IMG/VR virus record: IMGVR_UViG_3300041405_000148
Coordinates: 1-64,000 of that record
Direction: 5' to 3' (one strand)
Length of the DNA: 64,000 nucleotides
DNA from: a virus
Each line of letters opens with the position of its first letter. Positions within the stretch are counted from its first letter, which is position 1. Under the pieces are notes generated by a model. The model was not told the DNA's origin and did not search any database. It saw only the letters and a list, made by a program, of their open reading frames with translations. A program made the position numbers and the translations under genes. Shown piece by piece: positions 19,054-28,385 of this stretch.

Positions 19054-19536
19054 TTATAATACTGAAATTCCTTTAATACCATTCAGAGCACCAAGAGCAG
19101 TACTCACACCCAGTGAACGAGTGATAGTTGCATCTTTAAGTCCAATTACCCAGTCAACAGTACCGGTTTCGACACCAATAGACATATCGGGTTGCGTCTG
19201 TATCCATCCAATAGTCTGAATACTGAAACCTTTTGGATCTGATAAATACACAGGGAAAGCAACAACTCTTGTTAGGTACATTTGCTCGTGCCATGAACAC
19301 AAAACTTCATTGGCATCAGATGTACTTTGTAGAGAAATAGTTAAAGTTCCCAATTTATTACGCTGAAGGGCTAAAGAAGTATCCCCATCTGTGCCTGTAT
19401 AAGGAGTAATAATATCCCCTGTTTTAGAAACAGCAATTTTAGTGTCATCAGCATAGCCGTAAGGTTCCCATCCACCTAAAAGCAGTGTAACCTCAGACGG
19501 ATCAAAGGCTGTTAGACCTGTTAGTAGTTGATCCAA
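19054..19536 (-). CDS. Tail tube protein
   Basis: A 160-residue protein directly after the sheath gene. It contains GGWEPYGYADDTKIAVSK, GDTSLALQRNKLGTLTISLQSTSDANEVL and a GWIQTQPDMSIGVETGTVDWVIGL segment. This is the DUF3277-type tube of Mu/Pam3-like contractile tails. It should polymerise inside the sheath. Confidence 0.8.
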   Translation of the reverse strand: MDQLLTGLTAFDPSEVTLLLGGWEPYGYADDTKIAVSKTGDIITPYTGTDGDTSLALQRNKLGTLTISLQSTSDANEVLCSWHEQMYLTRVVAFPVYLSDPKGFSIQTIGWIQTQPDMSIGVETGTVDWVIGLKDATITRSLGVSTALGALNGIKGISVL

Positions 19537-19555
19537 TTTAATCTCCTTGAATTAT

Positions 19556-19578
19556 AATAAAAAGGGGCTTTCGCCCCT
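19556..19578 (-). terminator. Terminator after tail sheath gene
   Basis: Stem GGGGC / GCCCC closed by a GAAA tetraloop, followed by TTTTT on the minus strand. Confidence 0.85.
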
Positions 19579-19585
19579 AACTTGA

Positions 19586-20956
19586 TTAACGGTCTACAAG
19601 AACGTTAACTTTAACTTTAACGTAGTGAATGAATCCAGCATAAACATATTCAACCACGACACCATTAAGGATACGTTGAGTAATATCGTCGATAGAGATG
19701 TCTGCACGATCAGGAACAAAAATAGTAGGACGTAGATCCTCTTTTAGTCCAGTTTCTTCAGAAACATTAATCTCATTAGCAATAGAACCATTCAGCAAAC
19801 CAATGTTAATTGGATTGTCAAAGATTGCTTGTTTAATCTGTGCAAGACCTTTGGAAGTGAAGCGTACACCTTTCAGTAGATCGGACTGGCGTTTCAGGAG
19901 ACCAAAAAGACTTTCTGCTACACGGGCTTTCACCCAAAGTGCATGATGAATCACATCACAGAAGTTACCGCTGACCATACGACCATCACGATAGAAATTG
20001 ACTCCATACTCACGACGATATATATTACCATTTTGAGCAACAATATTCGTTTCTTGAGTTGGTGTCAGTTGCTGTGGGGTAACTCCAACAAGTGTCTTAC
20101 CATGAAGCGTTGTTGTGCCTGGATCAGCTGCTGCCATTGCACCAACAATTGCTGCCTCTGGGAACAGAGAATCTGCATCCGTTCTCCACATAGCAAAGCC
20201 AGTGTTGTTGTAACCACGTCCAGTCAACTCAGACAGAAGGTTGCCCTCATCTGCATTAACAATCGCTGGGTCTTGAGAACTCGTCCAGTAGATCTTGTCA
20301 TGCTCTTGAGCATAACCAGCTAGGTCAAGAACATCTTCATCCTGGTGCGTATCACTTACCATCCAGAACCAAGTGTTATTTTCTTGAGCAACAGCTGAGA
20401 TATCTTCAAGTACATTATTTACAGCTGCACGTGTGATGGTTGTGTTGTTACCTACACCAACCTCAATGTGACTTCCCGAAACAGGAGTTAATACTAAAGT
20501 ATTTCCAGTTCCCACAGTTGCAGTAATTTGTGGACCCCATGTTGCATCTGCTGCGATTAAAGTACTTAGTCCTGTTGCAATTTCAGTTGCTGTTGCAGAA
20601 GCATCAGAAGTGAAATTAAATACTTTTGTTGTAGCACCTTTTTTAAGGGTGACAGTATAGAGTGTACTATTTTGTGCTGTAAAACTAATATTAAAATTAG
20701 CAACATCACGCTTACCAACTATAACCTGGCCGGGTGCTCCAACACCCTGGAACATTAAAGAAGCCATTTTATAAGCAGGGCTTTCGGTTGTAAAACCAGC
20801 CTGTAGCATAGCATCTGAAGATGTGAAAACATCTACAACATTCCCTGTAGCATTATGTGCTGCCAGAATTAGTGGTATATCGAAACGTGCAGTTTCAATT
20901 ACTGCCGTTCCATAGGCCAGTGTGACCTCAATAACTTTATCAATTAAAGTTGCCAT
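19586..20956 (-). CDS. Tail sheath protein
   Basis: A 456-residue protein. It contains FDIPLILAAHNATG, SLMFQGVGAPGQVIVGKRD, LPDR-type C-terminal segments and a terminal VYAGFIHYVKVKVNVLVDR. It has the DUF3383 sheath features of contractile tails: an N-terminal strand, a central insertion with GYNNTGFAMW, and a C-terminal conserved strand. It contracts around the tube during injection. Confidence 0.85.
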   Translation of the reverse strand: MATLIDKVIEVTLAYGTAVIETARFDIPLILAAHNATGNVVDVFTSSDAMLQAGFTTESPAYKMASLMFQGVGAPGQVIVGKRDVANFNISFTAQNSTLYTVTLKKGATTKVFNFTSDASATATEIATGLSTLIAADATWGPQITATVGTGNTLVLTPVSGSHIEVGVGNNTTITRAAVNNVLEDISAVAQENNTWFWMVSDTHQDEDVLDLAGYAQEHDKIYWTSSQDPAIVNADEGNLLSELTGRGYNNTGFAMWRTDADSLFPEAAIVGAMAAADPGTTTLHGKTLVGVTPQQLTPTQETNIVAQNGNIYRREYGVNFYRDGRMVSGNFCDVIHHALWVKARVAESLFGLLKRQSDLLKGVRFTSKGLAQIKQAIFDNPINIGLLNGSIANEINVSEETGLKEDLRPTIFVPDRADISIDDITQRILNGVVVEYVYAGFIHYVKVKVNVLVDR

Positions 20957-20982
20957 GTCTTATATGGTCTCCTTTAGGCATG

Positions 20983-21666
20983 TCATGTTGTTTTAAATTC
21001 AACGTTAAATGTTTGAGAAACAGCGGTTCTGAGGCCACGTTTTAATTTCTCTTGAACTTCTGATGATCCTTCATTAGGGCCATTATAGAAATTGTATAAT
21101 TCATCAAAACCTAACTCTACTTCTATCCTCTCTTCATCACCCACAGGTAAATTTGTAAAGATAGAACCAGTAATGGTTTCGATTGGTGTTGTTTTTACGA
21201 TATCTTTTGATTTGATACAGACATTAAATACTGCTGTAACCCTTGCTCTTTTTTCTGTTTGTGCTCCGTCGAATACCGTATTTGCTGGAACTGCATTCCC
21301 AATACTGAGAAAGCCAATGCCTTTGGAATACAAACGTTGATATCTCTCCTCTTGAAATCCCCTCAGAGCTTGAATTAAAAGAGCCAAATTTGCCATTGGT
21401 CTTCCTGACCTCGCAAAGAATTCAACAGTAATCCTTAAATCTAAAACAGCATCAAATCGATCTTCGCTTATTGATGTAGTATCACCCCAACCAGAATCTC
21501 TGTAATCAATGATACCTACTCCAACAGATGGTGTGATCTGAGCAGGCCAAGGTTGGTCCATAAGGAATACACTTAAACCTGTCACATCATTTACGAATAG
21601 ACCGAGTTGTTCCAAAACATAGTCTTCGACTTGAGCCATAGTCTCATACGAGAACTTCTGGGCCAA
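20983..21666 (-). CDS. Neck/tail terminator protein (gp12-like)
   Basis: About 227 residues. The segment MAQVEDYVLEQL...LDLRITVEFFARSGRPMANLALLIQALRG resembles the phage neck terminator family that caps the tail below the head. I prefer the TTG at 21666, which lies six bases after AAGGAGG, to a further upstream GTG. It overlaps the previous gene by 23 bases. Confidence 0.6.
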   Translation of the reverse strand: MAQKFSYETMAQVEDYVLEQLGLFVNDVTGLSVFLMDQPWPAQITPSVGVGIIDYRDSGWGDTTSISEDRFDAVLDLRITVEFFARSGRPMANLALLIQALRGFQEERYQRLYSKGIGFLSIGNAVPANTVFDGAQTEKRARVTAVFNVCIKSKDIVKTTPIETITGSIFTNLPVGDEERIEVELGFDELYNFYNGPNEGSSEVQEKLKRGLRTAVSQTFNVEFKTT

Positions 21667-22081
21667 AGTCTCCTCCTTCTGTATTTGTTTGGTCACGTGA
21701 GTTATTAGTAACCTCTTTTACAGCAACACAATGGTAGTGCAATAAAAAAGAAGTCCTATTCCAATCCTTGAAATTATAAACAGAGTACCATTGACCATCA
21801 ATTTCTATTTGGTCTGAAAGTTGATTGGTATTTTCTTCTAATCCAGAAATTGGTGTTTCTGTCCAAAACTGATAAATAGCTCTGGATCTATATCCTTCAG
21901 GTAAAGCTTGCAATGTATGTCCATCAATAGGTTGTACACTAGTATATGCAATATTAAACATAGTATATTCAACTGTTGTAGCTTTATTACCAAAAATGGA
22001 ATCACCACTATTTACATACTTCCTGTGTCTTCCTACATAAGATTTTGGTTCGATCAAAGTCATCTCTGATAAAAGAGACAT
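21644..22081 (-). CDS. Head-closure-type protein
   Basis: A 145-residue protein in the head-tail joining cluster. It is mostly beta-structured: YTSVQPIDGHTLQALPEGYRSRAIYQFWT, then DQIEIDGQWYSVYNFKDW. This 'I..DG.WY.V...DW' pattern is common in head closure/stopper proteins. The exact family was not recognised. Confidence 0.5.
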   Translation of the reverse strand: MSLLSEMTLIEPKSYVGRHRKYVNSGDSIFGNKATTVEYTMFNIAYTSVQPIDGHTLQALPEGYRSRAIYQFWTETPISGLEENTNQLSDQIEIDGQWYSVYNFKDWNRTSFLLHYHCVAVKEVTNNSRDQTNTEGGDFGPEVLV

Positions 22082-22124
22082 AAACCCTCCTTACACTTTA
22101 TTTTAGCATGGAGTCAACATTAAA

Positions 22125-22598
22125 TCAAGATTTTTCATTAATCTTCCATTCGGCACTGTTAAGAAGTTCATTTGTTTCTACCAAAATCGTTGAAGAACCC
22201 TTTTTGGTTACAGTTGAAGGGGCAAGAGGCTGGAATCTTTGACTCATAATACTACGCTGGATTGTTCTGACGCCCATCCTTCCTACTGGTGAGAAAGAGA
22301 TAGATGCAGTTTTTCTTTTAAAAAGGTAGTCAATAGCTGCTTTTCTCATAATGGCTATGTCTTTATCATTTAAAACATACGCACTATAAAATACAAAAGG
22401 ACGGGCAGGTATGTTTCGCTTTGTACTTCCATACTCTTGTATAAGAGCAAGACTACCCATTGGTAAACCAGATGCTTTGTGTGTCTTATCTCCATAATAT
22501 CCATACTCCACCTCAATTTGTTCTAGTCGGTACTCTCTTTCTTGTAACCTATCATAGAAACTATCATCCCATGTGGATTTGACTTTTACATAAGACAT
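22125..22598 (-). CDS. HK97 gp10-like tail component
   Basis: About 157 residues. The motif IPARPFVFYS, with LIQEYGS before it, is the hallmark of virion morphogenesis proteins of the gp10/gpS type that act at the head-tail joint. The ATG at 22598 is preferred over an upstream codon because the N-terminal extension overlaps the neighbour; the two genes are adjacent. Confidence 0.6.
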   Translation of the reverse strand: MSYVKVKSTWDDSFYDRLQEREYRLEQIEVEYGYYGDKTHKASGLPMGSLALIQEYGSTKRNIPARPFVFYSAYVLNDKDIAIMRKAAIDYLFKRKTASISFSPVGRMGVRTIQRSIMSQRFQPLAPSTVTKKGSSTILVETNELLNSAEWKINEKS

Positions 22599-22599
22599 T

Positions 22600-23112
22600 T
22601 TATCTACCTCTTCTTCCCCAAGGGTTAAATGGATCAAAAGGATTTATCGGGCGTCGATTCCTATCTATGCCAAAACATTTAAGACCATTTACAGAATTTC
22701 TGTCTGTATTCACTCGATCTATTTCCGCTCTATCCACTCCACCTATGATAACTGTTTTACCTACTTTAGATGGTTGTCCCGGTAATGTCAGATCACCTTT
22801 TAAATATCCATTTAATATGTTCTGCCACTTACTGATATACTCCCCTGTCGTTTCAACGGAAACTTGAACCTGACCCACTTTCTCTGTACGTTTATATCCG
22901 TCATTGCTCGTTGGTGCGTTAGGATCTGTATAAACAAGGTAATATAAACAATCTATAGTTGCATTGTATAATACAATACCTTCTTGAGATGGATCAGGAT
23001 ACACACCCAACCACTTCTCAATATTAGCGTCTATTACGGCATCAGGTAAGAGCAATACAGATGGGTTAAAGCAATAGCTGCGAACTTTGTCAATTTGCGC
23101 CTGAGTTGCCAT
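22600..23112 (-). CDS. Head-tail connector (adaptor) protein
   Basis: A 170-residue protein. The N-terminal half is helical (IDKVRSYC, LPDAVIDANIEKWLGVYPD, NATIDCLYYLVYT), as in Ad1-type head-tail adaptors. The C terminus is Arg/Pro-rich (INPFDPFNPWGRRGR). Position after the capsid genes supports the call. Confidence 0.6.
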   Translation of the reverse strand: MATQAQIDKVRSYCFNPSVLLLPDAVIDANIEKWLGVYPDPSQEGIVLYNATIDCLYYLVYTDPNAPTSNDGYKRTEKVGQVQVSVETTGEYISKWQNILNGYLKGDLTLPGQPSKVGKTVIIGGVDRAEIDRVNTDRNSVNGLKCFGIDRNRRPINPFDPFNPWGRRGR

Positions 23113-23122
23113 AAAGACCTCC

Positions 23123-23530
23123 TTATTCTGATTCCATAATTGCAGTCAGGATATCTTCTTTCTTCATAGCGTTGCTAACATCAAGACCTTTTTCTTTCGC
23201 CATTGCGAGAAGTTCAGCTTTGGTCAGGTCAGAAAGTTTCTCTTTTTCTTCAGGTTTTACTTTCTCAAGATAACCCTGTTCAAATGTCAGGATGTATCCA
23301 TTGTTGAACTCTAAACAAGCATTAGGAACTACTCTGATACCGTACACATCATGAATCTCTTGGCAAAGGTGTACAAAGTTGATTCCACTGATGATACCAG
23401 ATTTTTTACTGAAGAACGAATAGTTTGGCACACTTTTTGTTGTGTCAGGATCTGCACCTAAGACTTCAATGAATTTCAGTAAATCATTAAAATTTTGAAA
23501 ATAACGCTGGTTTTCTTTAATTTGATACAT
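23123..23530 (-). CDS. Head-region protein with HeH/LEM-like C-terminal domain
   Basis: A 135-residue protein. The C-terminal 40 residues (LSDLTKAELLAMAKEKGLDVSNAMKKEDILTAI) match the small helix-extended-helix fold seen in phage head-tail proteins. The N-terminal part is not recognised. It lies between the capsid and connector genes. Confidence 0.5.
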   Translation of the reverse strand: MYQIKENQRYFQNFNDLLKFIEVLGADPDTTKSVPNYSFFSKKSGIISGINFVHLCQEIHDVYGIRVVPNACLEFNNGYILTFEQGYLEKVKPEEKEKLSDLTKAELLAMAKEKGLDVSNAMKKEDILTAIMESE

Positions 23531-23544
23531 TATTATGTCTCCAT

Positions 23545-23580
23545 AAAAAGAAAGGGAGATAGCCCTAAGACTATCTCCCT
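23545..23580 (-). terminator. Terminator after major capsid gene
   Basis: A perfect 9-bp stem GGGAGATAG / CTATCTCCC with an eight-base loop, followed by TTTCTTTTT on the minus strand. Confidence 0.85.
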
Positions 23581-23602
23581 TATAAACTTTAGTTAGGCAC
23601 TA

Positions 23603-24616
23603 TTAAGGAGTTACACCTTGGATAGCAGATCTAACAACCAGTTCTGGACGAGTGTTCACTGCCAGCAGAGAGAACTCAGTTTCAATGTGTGCAGTACGAT
23701 GATCTTGCAGCATGTACATGTAGAACTCTTGTGCAACTTGGTTAGCAGCATCAAGACTGTCAGCAGGTGCATAGAATGCCTGGAACATATTCGTCACGCC
23801 AGTAGGCAGGAAGTATGCTTCATTTGCAGGAACAGTACCTGATTTGTCTTCGATATAAAGAACACCGTTGAATTCCCAAGAACGTGAGTCAGCGTTTCCA
23901 CCGATACGGTCACGAAGTGGGTTATTCAGTCCTGCAATACCTTGGTATGCAGCACGGGTGAAGTTGTTGCTTACCAGAGCCTGGAAGTAACGACGACCAC
24001 AAATTGCAACAACATCAGTAAAGTTAGTGCCAGTACCTTTGTTATCGATAATGTGACCACGAATACGCTGTTCTACAACGTCAATTGGGTTATCAGTTGT
24101 GGAAGTGAAGTCAATTTCAACGAATTCCTGGGTCTGACCCCAAACCTGGTAGTAGTCATAATGCTCATCAGCATTGTCAGCAGTGATACCTGCATAACTA
24201 CGGCCCATTACAGCTTCAGTAAAGATACGCTCTTTAGTTGTAGCTTCTGCTTCACGGATCTGGCGAAGTTTGTTCTGAATTGCAGTCTGAACAGTCAGAG
24301 GTGCATCAGTACCAAGTTCCAGAAGAGAGGTGAAGTTCTGAATATCTACAGCTTTCATGTTGGCATCAACAGGGAAGAATGGAACAATCAGAGCTTTTTC
24401 GCTTGGACGGTTTCCACCAATCCAGTTACGTTCACCTTGACGCTGACGCGCCTCGATCAGTACTTCCTGATCAACCTGACGCTGTACGCGAACAGTAGTA
24501 GATGTATCGTAGTTAATGTCGAACAGGTTCAGACTTTCGATAACACCTTCACGACGAGTCGTGATATCAATCAGTGGAGACAGATCGTAAAATTGATCGT
24601 CTAAATAACGTGGCAT
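23603..24616 (-). CDS. Major capsid protein (lambda gpE-like, HK97 fold)
   Basis: A 337-residue protein. It contains NLFDINYDTSTTVRVQRQVDQEVL, the 'VPFFPVDANMKAVDIQNF' strand, and TNFTDVVAICGRRYFQALVSN, all typical of the gpE-type capsid family. It follows a decoration protein and a scaffold. Its GC-richer, regular codon use fits high expression. Confidence 0.85.
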   Translation of the reverse strand: MPRYLDDQFYDLSPLIDITTRREGVIESLNLFDINYDTSTTVRVQRQVDQEVLIEARQRQGERNWIGGNRPSEKALIVPFFPVDANMKAVDIQNFTSLLELGTDAPLTVQTAIQNKLRQIREAEATTKERIFTEAVMGRSYAGITADNADEHYDYYQVWGQTQEFVEIDFTSTTDNPIDVVEQRIRGHIIDNKGTGTNFTDVVAICGRRYFQALVSNNFTRAAYQGIAGLNNPLRDRIGGNADSRSWEFNGVLYIEDKSGTVPANEAYFLPTGVTNMFQAFYAPADSLDAANQVAQEFYMYMLQDHRTAHIETEFSLLAVNTRPELVVRSAIQGVTP

Positions 24617-24632
24617 TTAATTTCCCTCTAAA

Positions 24633-25046
24633 TTAAGTTGTACGAATAAAAGGTTTAAGGACTTTATCAGTCAGCTTCAGACCTTTCTCATCAAGTGCTG
24701 CGACTCCGGCATCATCGATAGCGTTACCGTTAGAGTAGAACACTTTATCGCGGTCGAGGGTTACATCACGTTTTGCAACAACAGCTTTGAATTCCTGACC
24801 TACTGGAATATTTTCAAAACCGAAAGCTGCTTCATCAGTCCAGACAAAAATTGTATCTGCTGCACCAGCATTAGCTGCTTCAGTGCCGTCAGTTGCAATA
24901 ACAGACCCAAGCTGAAGTGTGTCAGTTTTAGTCAGAGTAACTTCACGGAACGCATGTCCGATATCGCTACCCATTACATAACCAAGGACAACATCAGAGA
25001 ATTTGTACTGATAAGTCCAAGTTGGTGTAAAAGCTTGTTTTGGCAT
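24633..25046 (-). CDS. Capsid decoration protein (gpD-like)
   Basis: A 137-residue protein immediately before the major capsid gene. It contains GYVMGSDIGHAFREVTLTKTDTLQLGSVIATDG and GFENIPVGQEFKAVVAKRDVTLDRDKVFY, the beta-tulip pattern of lambda gpD-like head stabilisers. Confidence 0.75.
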   Translation of the reverse strand: MPKQAFTPTWTYQYKFSDVVLGYVMGSDIGHAFREVTLTKTDTLQLGSVIATDGTEAANAGAADTIFVWTDEAAFGFENIPVGQEFKAVVAKRDVTLDRDKVFYSNGNAIDDAGVAALDEKGLKLTDKVLKPFIRTT

Positions 25047-25063
25047 TTTATGCTCCTGTTAAA

Positions 25064-26155
25064 TTATTTCTTAGCCCAGCTTGCAGCGATATCAGAAACT
25101 TTACTGATAGCATCCCTAGCTCCAGTCTTAACCTCTACGCCTTTTTCTTCGGCAAATTCGGCTTTAACTTTTTCAATTTCACTGAAAGCTTTATTTAGAG
25201 CTTCTACAAAGATAAAAGAATCTTCTGGAGACTTAATCAGTGCCTTAACAAGCTCACCAACTTTTTCATCTTCAATGAAACCAAAACCTTTTACAAGGTC
25301 AGTGTAAGTTTTTTCAACACGCTCTGCTTCTGCTTTTTCTACAGCAACCAAGCGGGTCTGTGCATCAGTTAAAGACTTTTTAAGATCTTCTTTTTCTTGT
25401 TTTTCAGCTTGAACAGCTTCATCAACCAGACTCTTTAGGAGTTCCTTGGCTTCTTCGCTTTTCAGAATTTCTTTAATATCCAATTGAGGTTCCTCATTTG
25501 TTTTTATGATTACTTCAGAGGGATCATTCTCCTCTGATTTAATGTCCTCTGATTTAATCACAGAGTGTTTTTCTATCTGTAGTTTTTGTTTCGCAATCAG
25601 CTCAGATACTTTAGTTTTAACATCCTCACGAGATTCAGATTTAACTAAAAGAGCCAAGACTTCTGCTTCAACAGTGTCACGTACAGAATCAGAAACTAAA
25701 ACTTCACCATCTATTTCAACATAGCTGGATAAAGAGATAACAGGAGTAGCCACATCATTTAACGTAACAGTTGTTCCATTTATTGAGTAACTTACTGAAT
25801 ATAATCCTTCATCAGTTAAAAATATTGCGATAGTGTCGTCATAATCTACAAGCCAGGTAATTTCCCACCAGTCAACATAATTCTTGTCGCTGATAGCATC
25901 TTGAAGAAGACGATAAGTGTCATTTGCAAAAAGAGCTTTTTCTAATTTTTCGGTGTTGACACCAATCTCTTTTAGCTTTAAAATCATCTCATCGTTAACT
26001 TCTAAATTATCTGATTTGAATAAAAGTGGTTTGTTGTAACCAGAAGCAGCACCACCTTGAAAGTCAAAGGTAAGAGCAATATGTGCTCCAAGTGTGTCTT
26101 CTGATTCTTCGAAGTCAAATGTAACGTCTTCGAGGTATGCGGATGGTTTTGCCAT
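25064..26155 (-). CDS. Head scaffold protein
   Basis: A 363-residue protein. The N-terminal third is beta-rich (1-160). The rest is a highly charged helical region with Lys/Glu repeats (KSEDIKSEENDPSEV, LKSEEAKELLKSLVDEAVQAEKQEKEDLKKSL) typical of capsid scaffolds. It overlaps the protease gene by one base, the usual protease-scaffold coupling. It probably fills and is removed from the prohead. Confidence 0.65.
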   Translation of the reverse strand: MAKPSAYLEDVTFDFEESEDTLGAHIALTFDFQGGAASGYNKPLLFKSDNLEVNDEMILKLKEIGVNTEKLEKALFANDTYRLLQDAISDKNYVDWWEITWLVDYDDTIAIFLTDEGLYSVSYSINGTTVTLNDVATPVISLSSYVEIDGEVLVSDSVRDTVEAEVLALLVKSESREDVKTKVSELIAKQKLQIEKHSVIKSEDIKSEENDPSEVIIKTNEEPQLDIKEILKSEEAKELLKSLVDEAVQAEKQEKEDLKKSLTDAQTRLVAVEKAEAERVEKTYTDLVKGFGFIEDEKVGELVKALIKSPEDSFIFVEALNKAFSEIEKVKAEFAEEKGVEVKTGARDAISKVSDIAASWAKK

Positions 26156-26622
26156 TAATCCTCCAAAGGTACTCGTCTACCACGAGCGCCAATAGAAATT
26201 CCTTTAAAGATACCATCTTTCCTTTTTTGCCAGAGTTCAGGATCATGGAATTTCAGTTTAACGAGTGGCAACCCTTCAGGAACAAGCTCATCTCCGATCA
26301 TACAATCGCACTCATTAACCCAAGCTCTAGTTGGTGAGAATTGATCGGTGTTTACAGCGTGTCCGAAGTTACCTTTAATTTTATGGATGTTGGTATTGAA
26401 GTTATCTACCATTTTACGAATCTCAGCTTCTGTCATAGCCTCTCCGTGAGCATCAGCTTCTAACGGAGCACAATAAAGGACTTCGATACTTTCCATCTTT
26501 TCATCTTCAAATTTCTTTACAACAGGAACTGAAAGATCTTGTGGAGGAATATCGAAATCTTCATCAGGAGCAGATTCGACAAATTTTTTAAATAACTCAA
26601 CTATGGTTGACTTGTTTAACAA
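26155..26622 (-). CDS. XkdF-like prohead protease
   Basis: About 156 residues. VLYCAPLEADAHGEAMTEAEIRKMVDNF, then FGHAVNTDQFSPTRAWVNEC, then GLPLVKLKFHDPELWQKRKDGIFKGISIGA matches the XkdF-type serine protease of phage proheads. The GHAV histidine and the final SIGA serine are candidate catalytic residues. I prefer the TTG at 26622, six bases after GGAG. Confidence 0.7.
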   Translation of the reverse strand: MLNKSTIVELFKKFVESAPDEDFDIPPQDLSVPVVKKFEDEKMESIEVLYCAPLEADAHGEAMTEAEIRKMVDNFNTNIHKIKGNFGHAVNTDQFSPTRAWVNECDCMIGDELVPEGLPLVKLKFHDPELWQKRKDGIFKGISIGARGRRVPLED

Positions 26623-26660
26623 AGTTTTCTCCAAAATAATTAAGTTATTTCCTAATACTC

Positions 26661-26689
26661 ATTGTATAGGAAGTTTTTAAGAAAGTCAA
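26661..26689 (-). promoter_or_regulatory. Strong sigma70-like promoter for head genes
   Basis: On the minus strand TTGACT (26689-26684), a 17-base spacer and TACAAT (26666-26661). The -10 is followed by GAGTATTAGG, which also follows the portal promoter. Confidence 0.75.
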
Positions 26690-26720
26690 CATATTTATCA
26701 AAAAATATTAAATATATTTA

Positions 26721-28301
26721 TTAAGATGCATTTTCTGTGTTAAGAGAAGATGTGTCGTCTACAGCTACAGCAGTTGAAGTTCCGTTCCCGTTTGTCCCTT
26801 GTGCCATACCATCTCCAGAACGACTTGTAGAGTTAGGAACAAACTTAGCCATGAAATCTGCCAGTTTATTTTCATCTAAAAGTATTTCATCAGGGATTTG
26901 ATATTTAATCCCACACATGGACATAAACTCATTCATAACTTCTGGTGTCAGTGGTACAGCACCTACAGCAATAATACGCTGGATCATTTTTGAGTTTGCT
27001 TCTATGTCTGGATCACCTACTTCACCAGGTACGAATACAGGCATATCTTCATCAGAAAGATACATACCGTTGAGTGCTAATAACTGTGGAATAAAATCTT
27101 TATTCAGGACATCAGTACAACCCTTAACATCATGCTCTACGAACTGAGAATGCAAGTTTTGTTTGTTATCACTAAGGTTATAAGAACCACCATCACCAGA
27201 ACCCATAATAAGTACATAAGCACCGAAGCCATCATAAATATCTTTCTTACGTTCATTCTTTAAAGTCTGTGTGTCAAATTGCTTACCAGAACCTTCAATA
27301 CCTAAGAACTTTATTGAGTACTGTTTTATACCATTACCTTGTTCTTGAACATCAGAAGGTATGATCATAAAACTTTGTTCGCCAGCATGGAGGTTTGCCA
27401 TTTGGCTTTTCAGCACTTCAATACTATATGCTTCATCACTGTTAGGATCTTCAGCTGCCTTATTCATGATTTCTGCTGGTACTTCTAATACAGGCATACC
27501 ACCCATATCTTTTGCCACACCAACGACTTCATACTCAGCAATAAGAGTTTTCTCTTTCCAAGGTCTGTACAGACTTGCCAGAGGTGATTTACCCATTGGA
27601 TTTGTATCAGTGATTTGTTCACCAAAAAGTAAGAATTTATTCCTTGGAATATAAATCTCACCAACTAATGGTACAGTATTTCCATCAGTGAATGAAGTTG
27701 CATTTGGAATATTCTGATAAACACCAAGAACTTCTCTTCCATCTTCTGAGTACTTAAATGGACGACTCTTTCTCAATGTTGTCTGGGGTCTTGCTGCAAG
27801 TTTTTTGACTTTGTATTTACCTACATATTCACCACTAAGAACTTTGGTATAAACTTTCTCAAGAACAGAAAAGCCATGAACTTTATAAGTTAGTGCCTCT
27901 CTTATTGCTTGTTTTAAAGTTTGACCATCCATGTTCTTCAAACACCACTTTACAAACTTAGCGGCATCCTCTGACTGTTTGCTCTCTTTATTAAAAGTAA
28001 CTTCGAAATCATCAAAAGCTCTCTCAACAAAAAGTCCATTAGCGCGAAGTGCTGTAGCGACATCCTGATCTAAGGCCATTTCTTCAAATGTATCTATACA
28101 ACGAGGCCATGCAATTTCATAATCCTTGATGAAACTTGTGTAGATGTTTATTGTGCTTAAAGCTGTAGTACCAATCTCCCCTAATTTTAGACGAGATGTT
28201 ACTTGATCTGTGTTGCCAGCTTTGCTAACATCTCCTGACTGAGATTTCTTAGAGAGATTGTCCCAATAAGGAGATTTCTTGGTGTAGTTTCTTTTTGCCA
28301 A
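26721..28301 (-). CDS. Portal protein (DUF935, Mu gp29-like)
   Basis: A 526-residue protein. It contains EEMALDQDVATALRANGLFVERAFDDFEV, KQAIREALTYKVHGFSVLEKVY, SPLASLYRPWKEKTLIAEYEVVGVAKDMGGMPVLEVPAE and a phenylalanine/glutamine-rich central stretch. This is the DUF935 portal family used by Mu and relatives. The C terminus is Asn/Ser-rich. It forms the DNA entry ring. Confidence 0.85.
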   Translation of the reverse strand: MAKRNYTKKSPYWDNLSKKSQSGDVSKAGNTDQVTSRLKLGEIGTTALSTINIYTSFIKDYEIAWPRCIDTFEEMALDQDVATALRANGLFVERAFDDFEVTFNKESKQSEDAAKFVKWCLKNMDGQTLKQAIREALTYKVHGFSVLEKVYTKVLSGEYVGKYKVKKLAARPQTTLRKSRPFKYSEDGREVLGVYQNIPNATSFTDGNTVPLVGEIYIPRNKFLLFGEQITDTNPMGKSPLASLYRPWKEKTLIAEYEVVGVAKDMGGMPVLEVPAEIMNKAAEDPNSDEAYSIEVLKSQMANLHAGEQSFMIIPSDVQEQGNGIKQYSIKFLGIEGSGKQFDTQTLKNERKKDIYDGFGAYVLIMGSGDGGSYNLSDNKQNLHSQFVEHDVKGCTDVLNKDFIPQLLALNGMYLSDEDMPVFVPGEVGDPDIEANSKMIQRIIAVGAVPLTPEVMNEFMSMCGIKYQIPDEILLDENKLADFMAKFVPNSTSRSGDGMAQGTNGNGTSTAVAVDDTSSLNTENAS

Positions 28302-28346
28302 GATTATTTCCTCTTACGTTGAATGTATATTACTAATCTAATACTC

Positions 28347-28375
28347 ATTTTACACTAAAAAGGTTATAATGTCAA
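28347..28375 (-). promoter_or_regulatory. Strong sigma70-like promoter for portal gene
   Basis: On the minus strand TTGACA (28375-28370), a 17-base spacer and TAAAAT (28352-28347), followed by GAGTATTAG as at the protease promoter. Confidence 0.75.
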
Positions 28376-28385
28376 CAAAGTTACT

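Noticed and set aside
19943-24604. Long antisense frames over the tail sheath and capsid genes (for example 19943-20323 and 23942-24604)
   Set aside because: They mirror highly biased, conserved genes, have odd composition (Cys, Ser and Thr runs) and no start signals. They look like shadow frames, in contrast to the nested frame at 56709.
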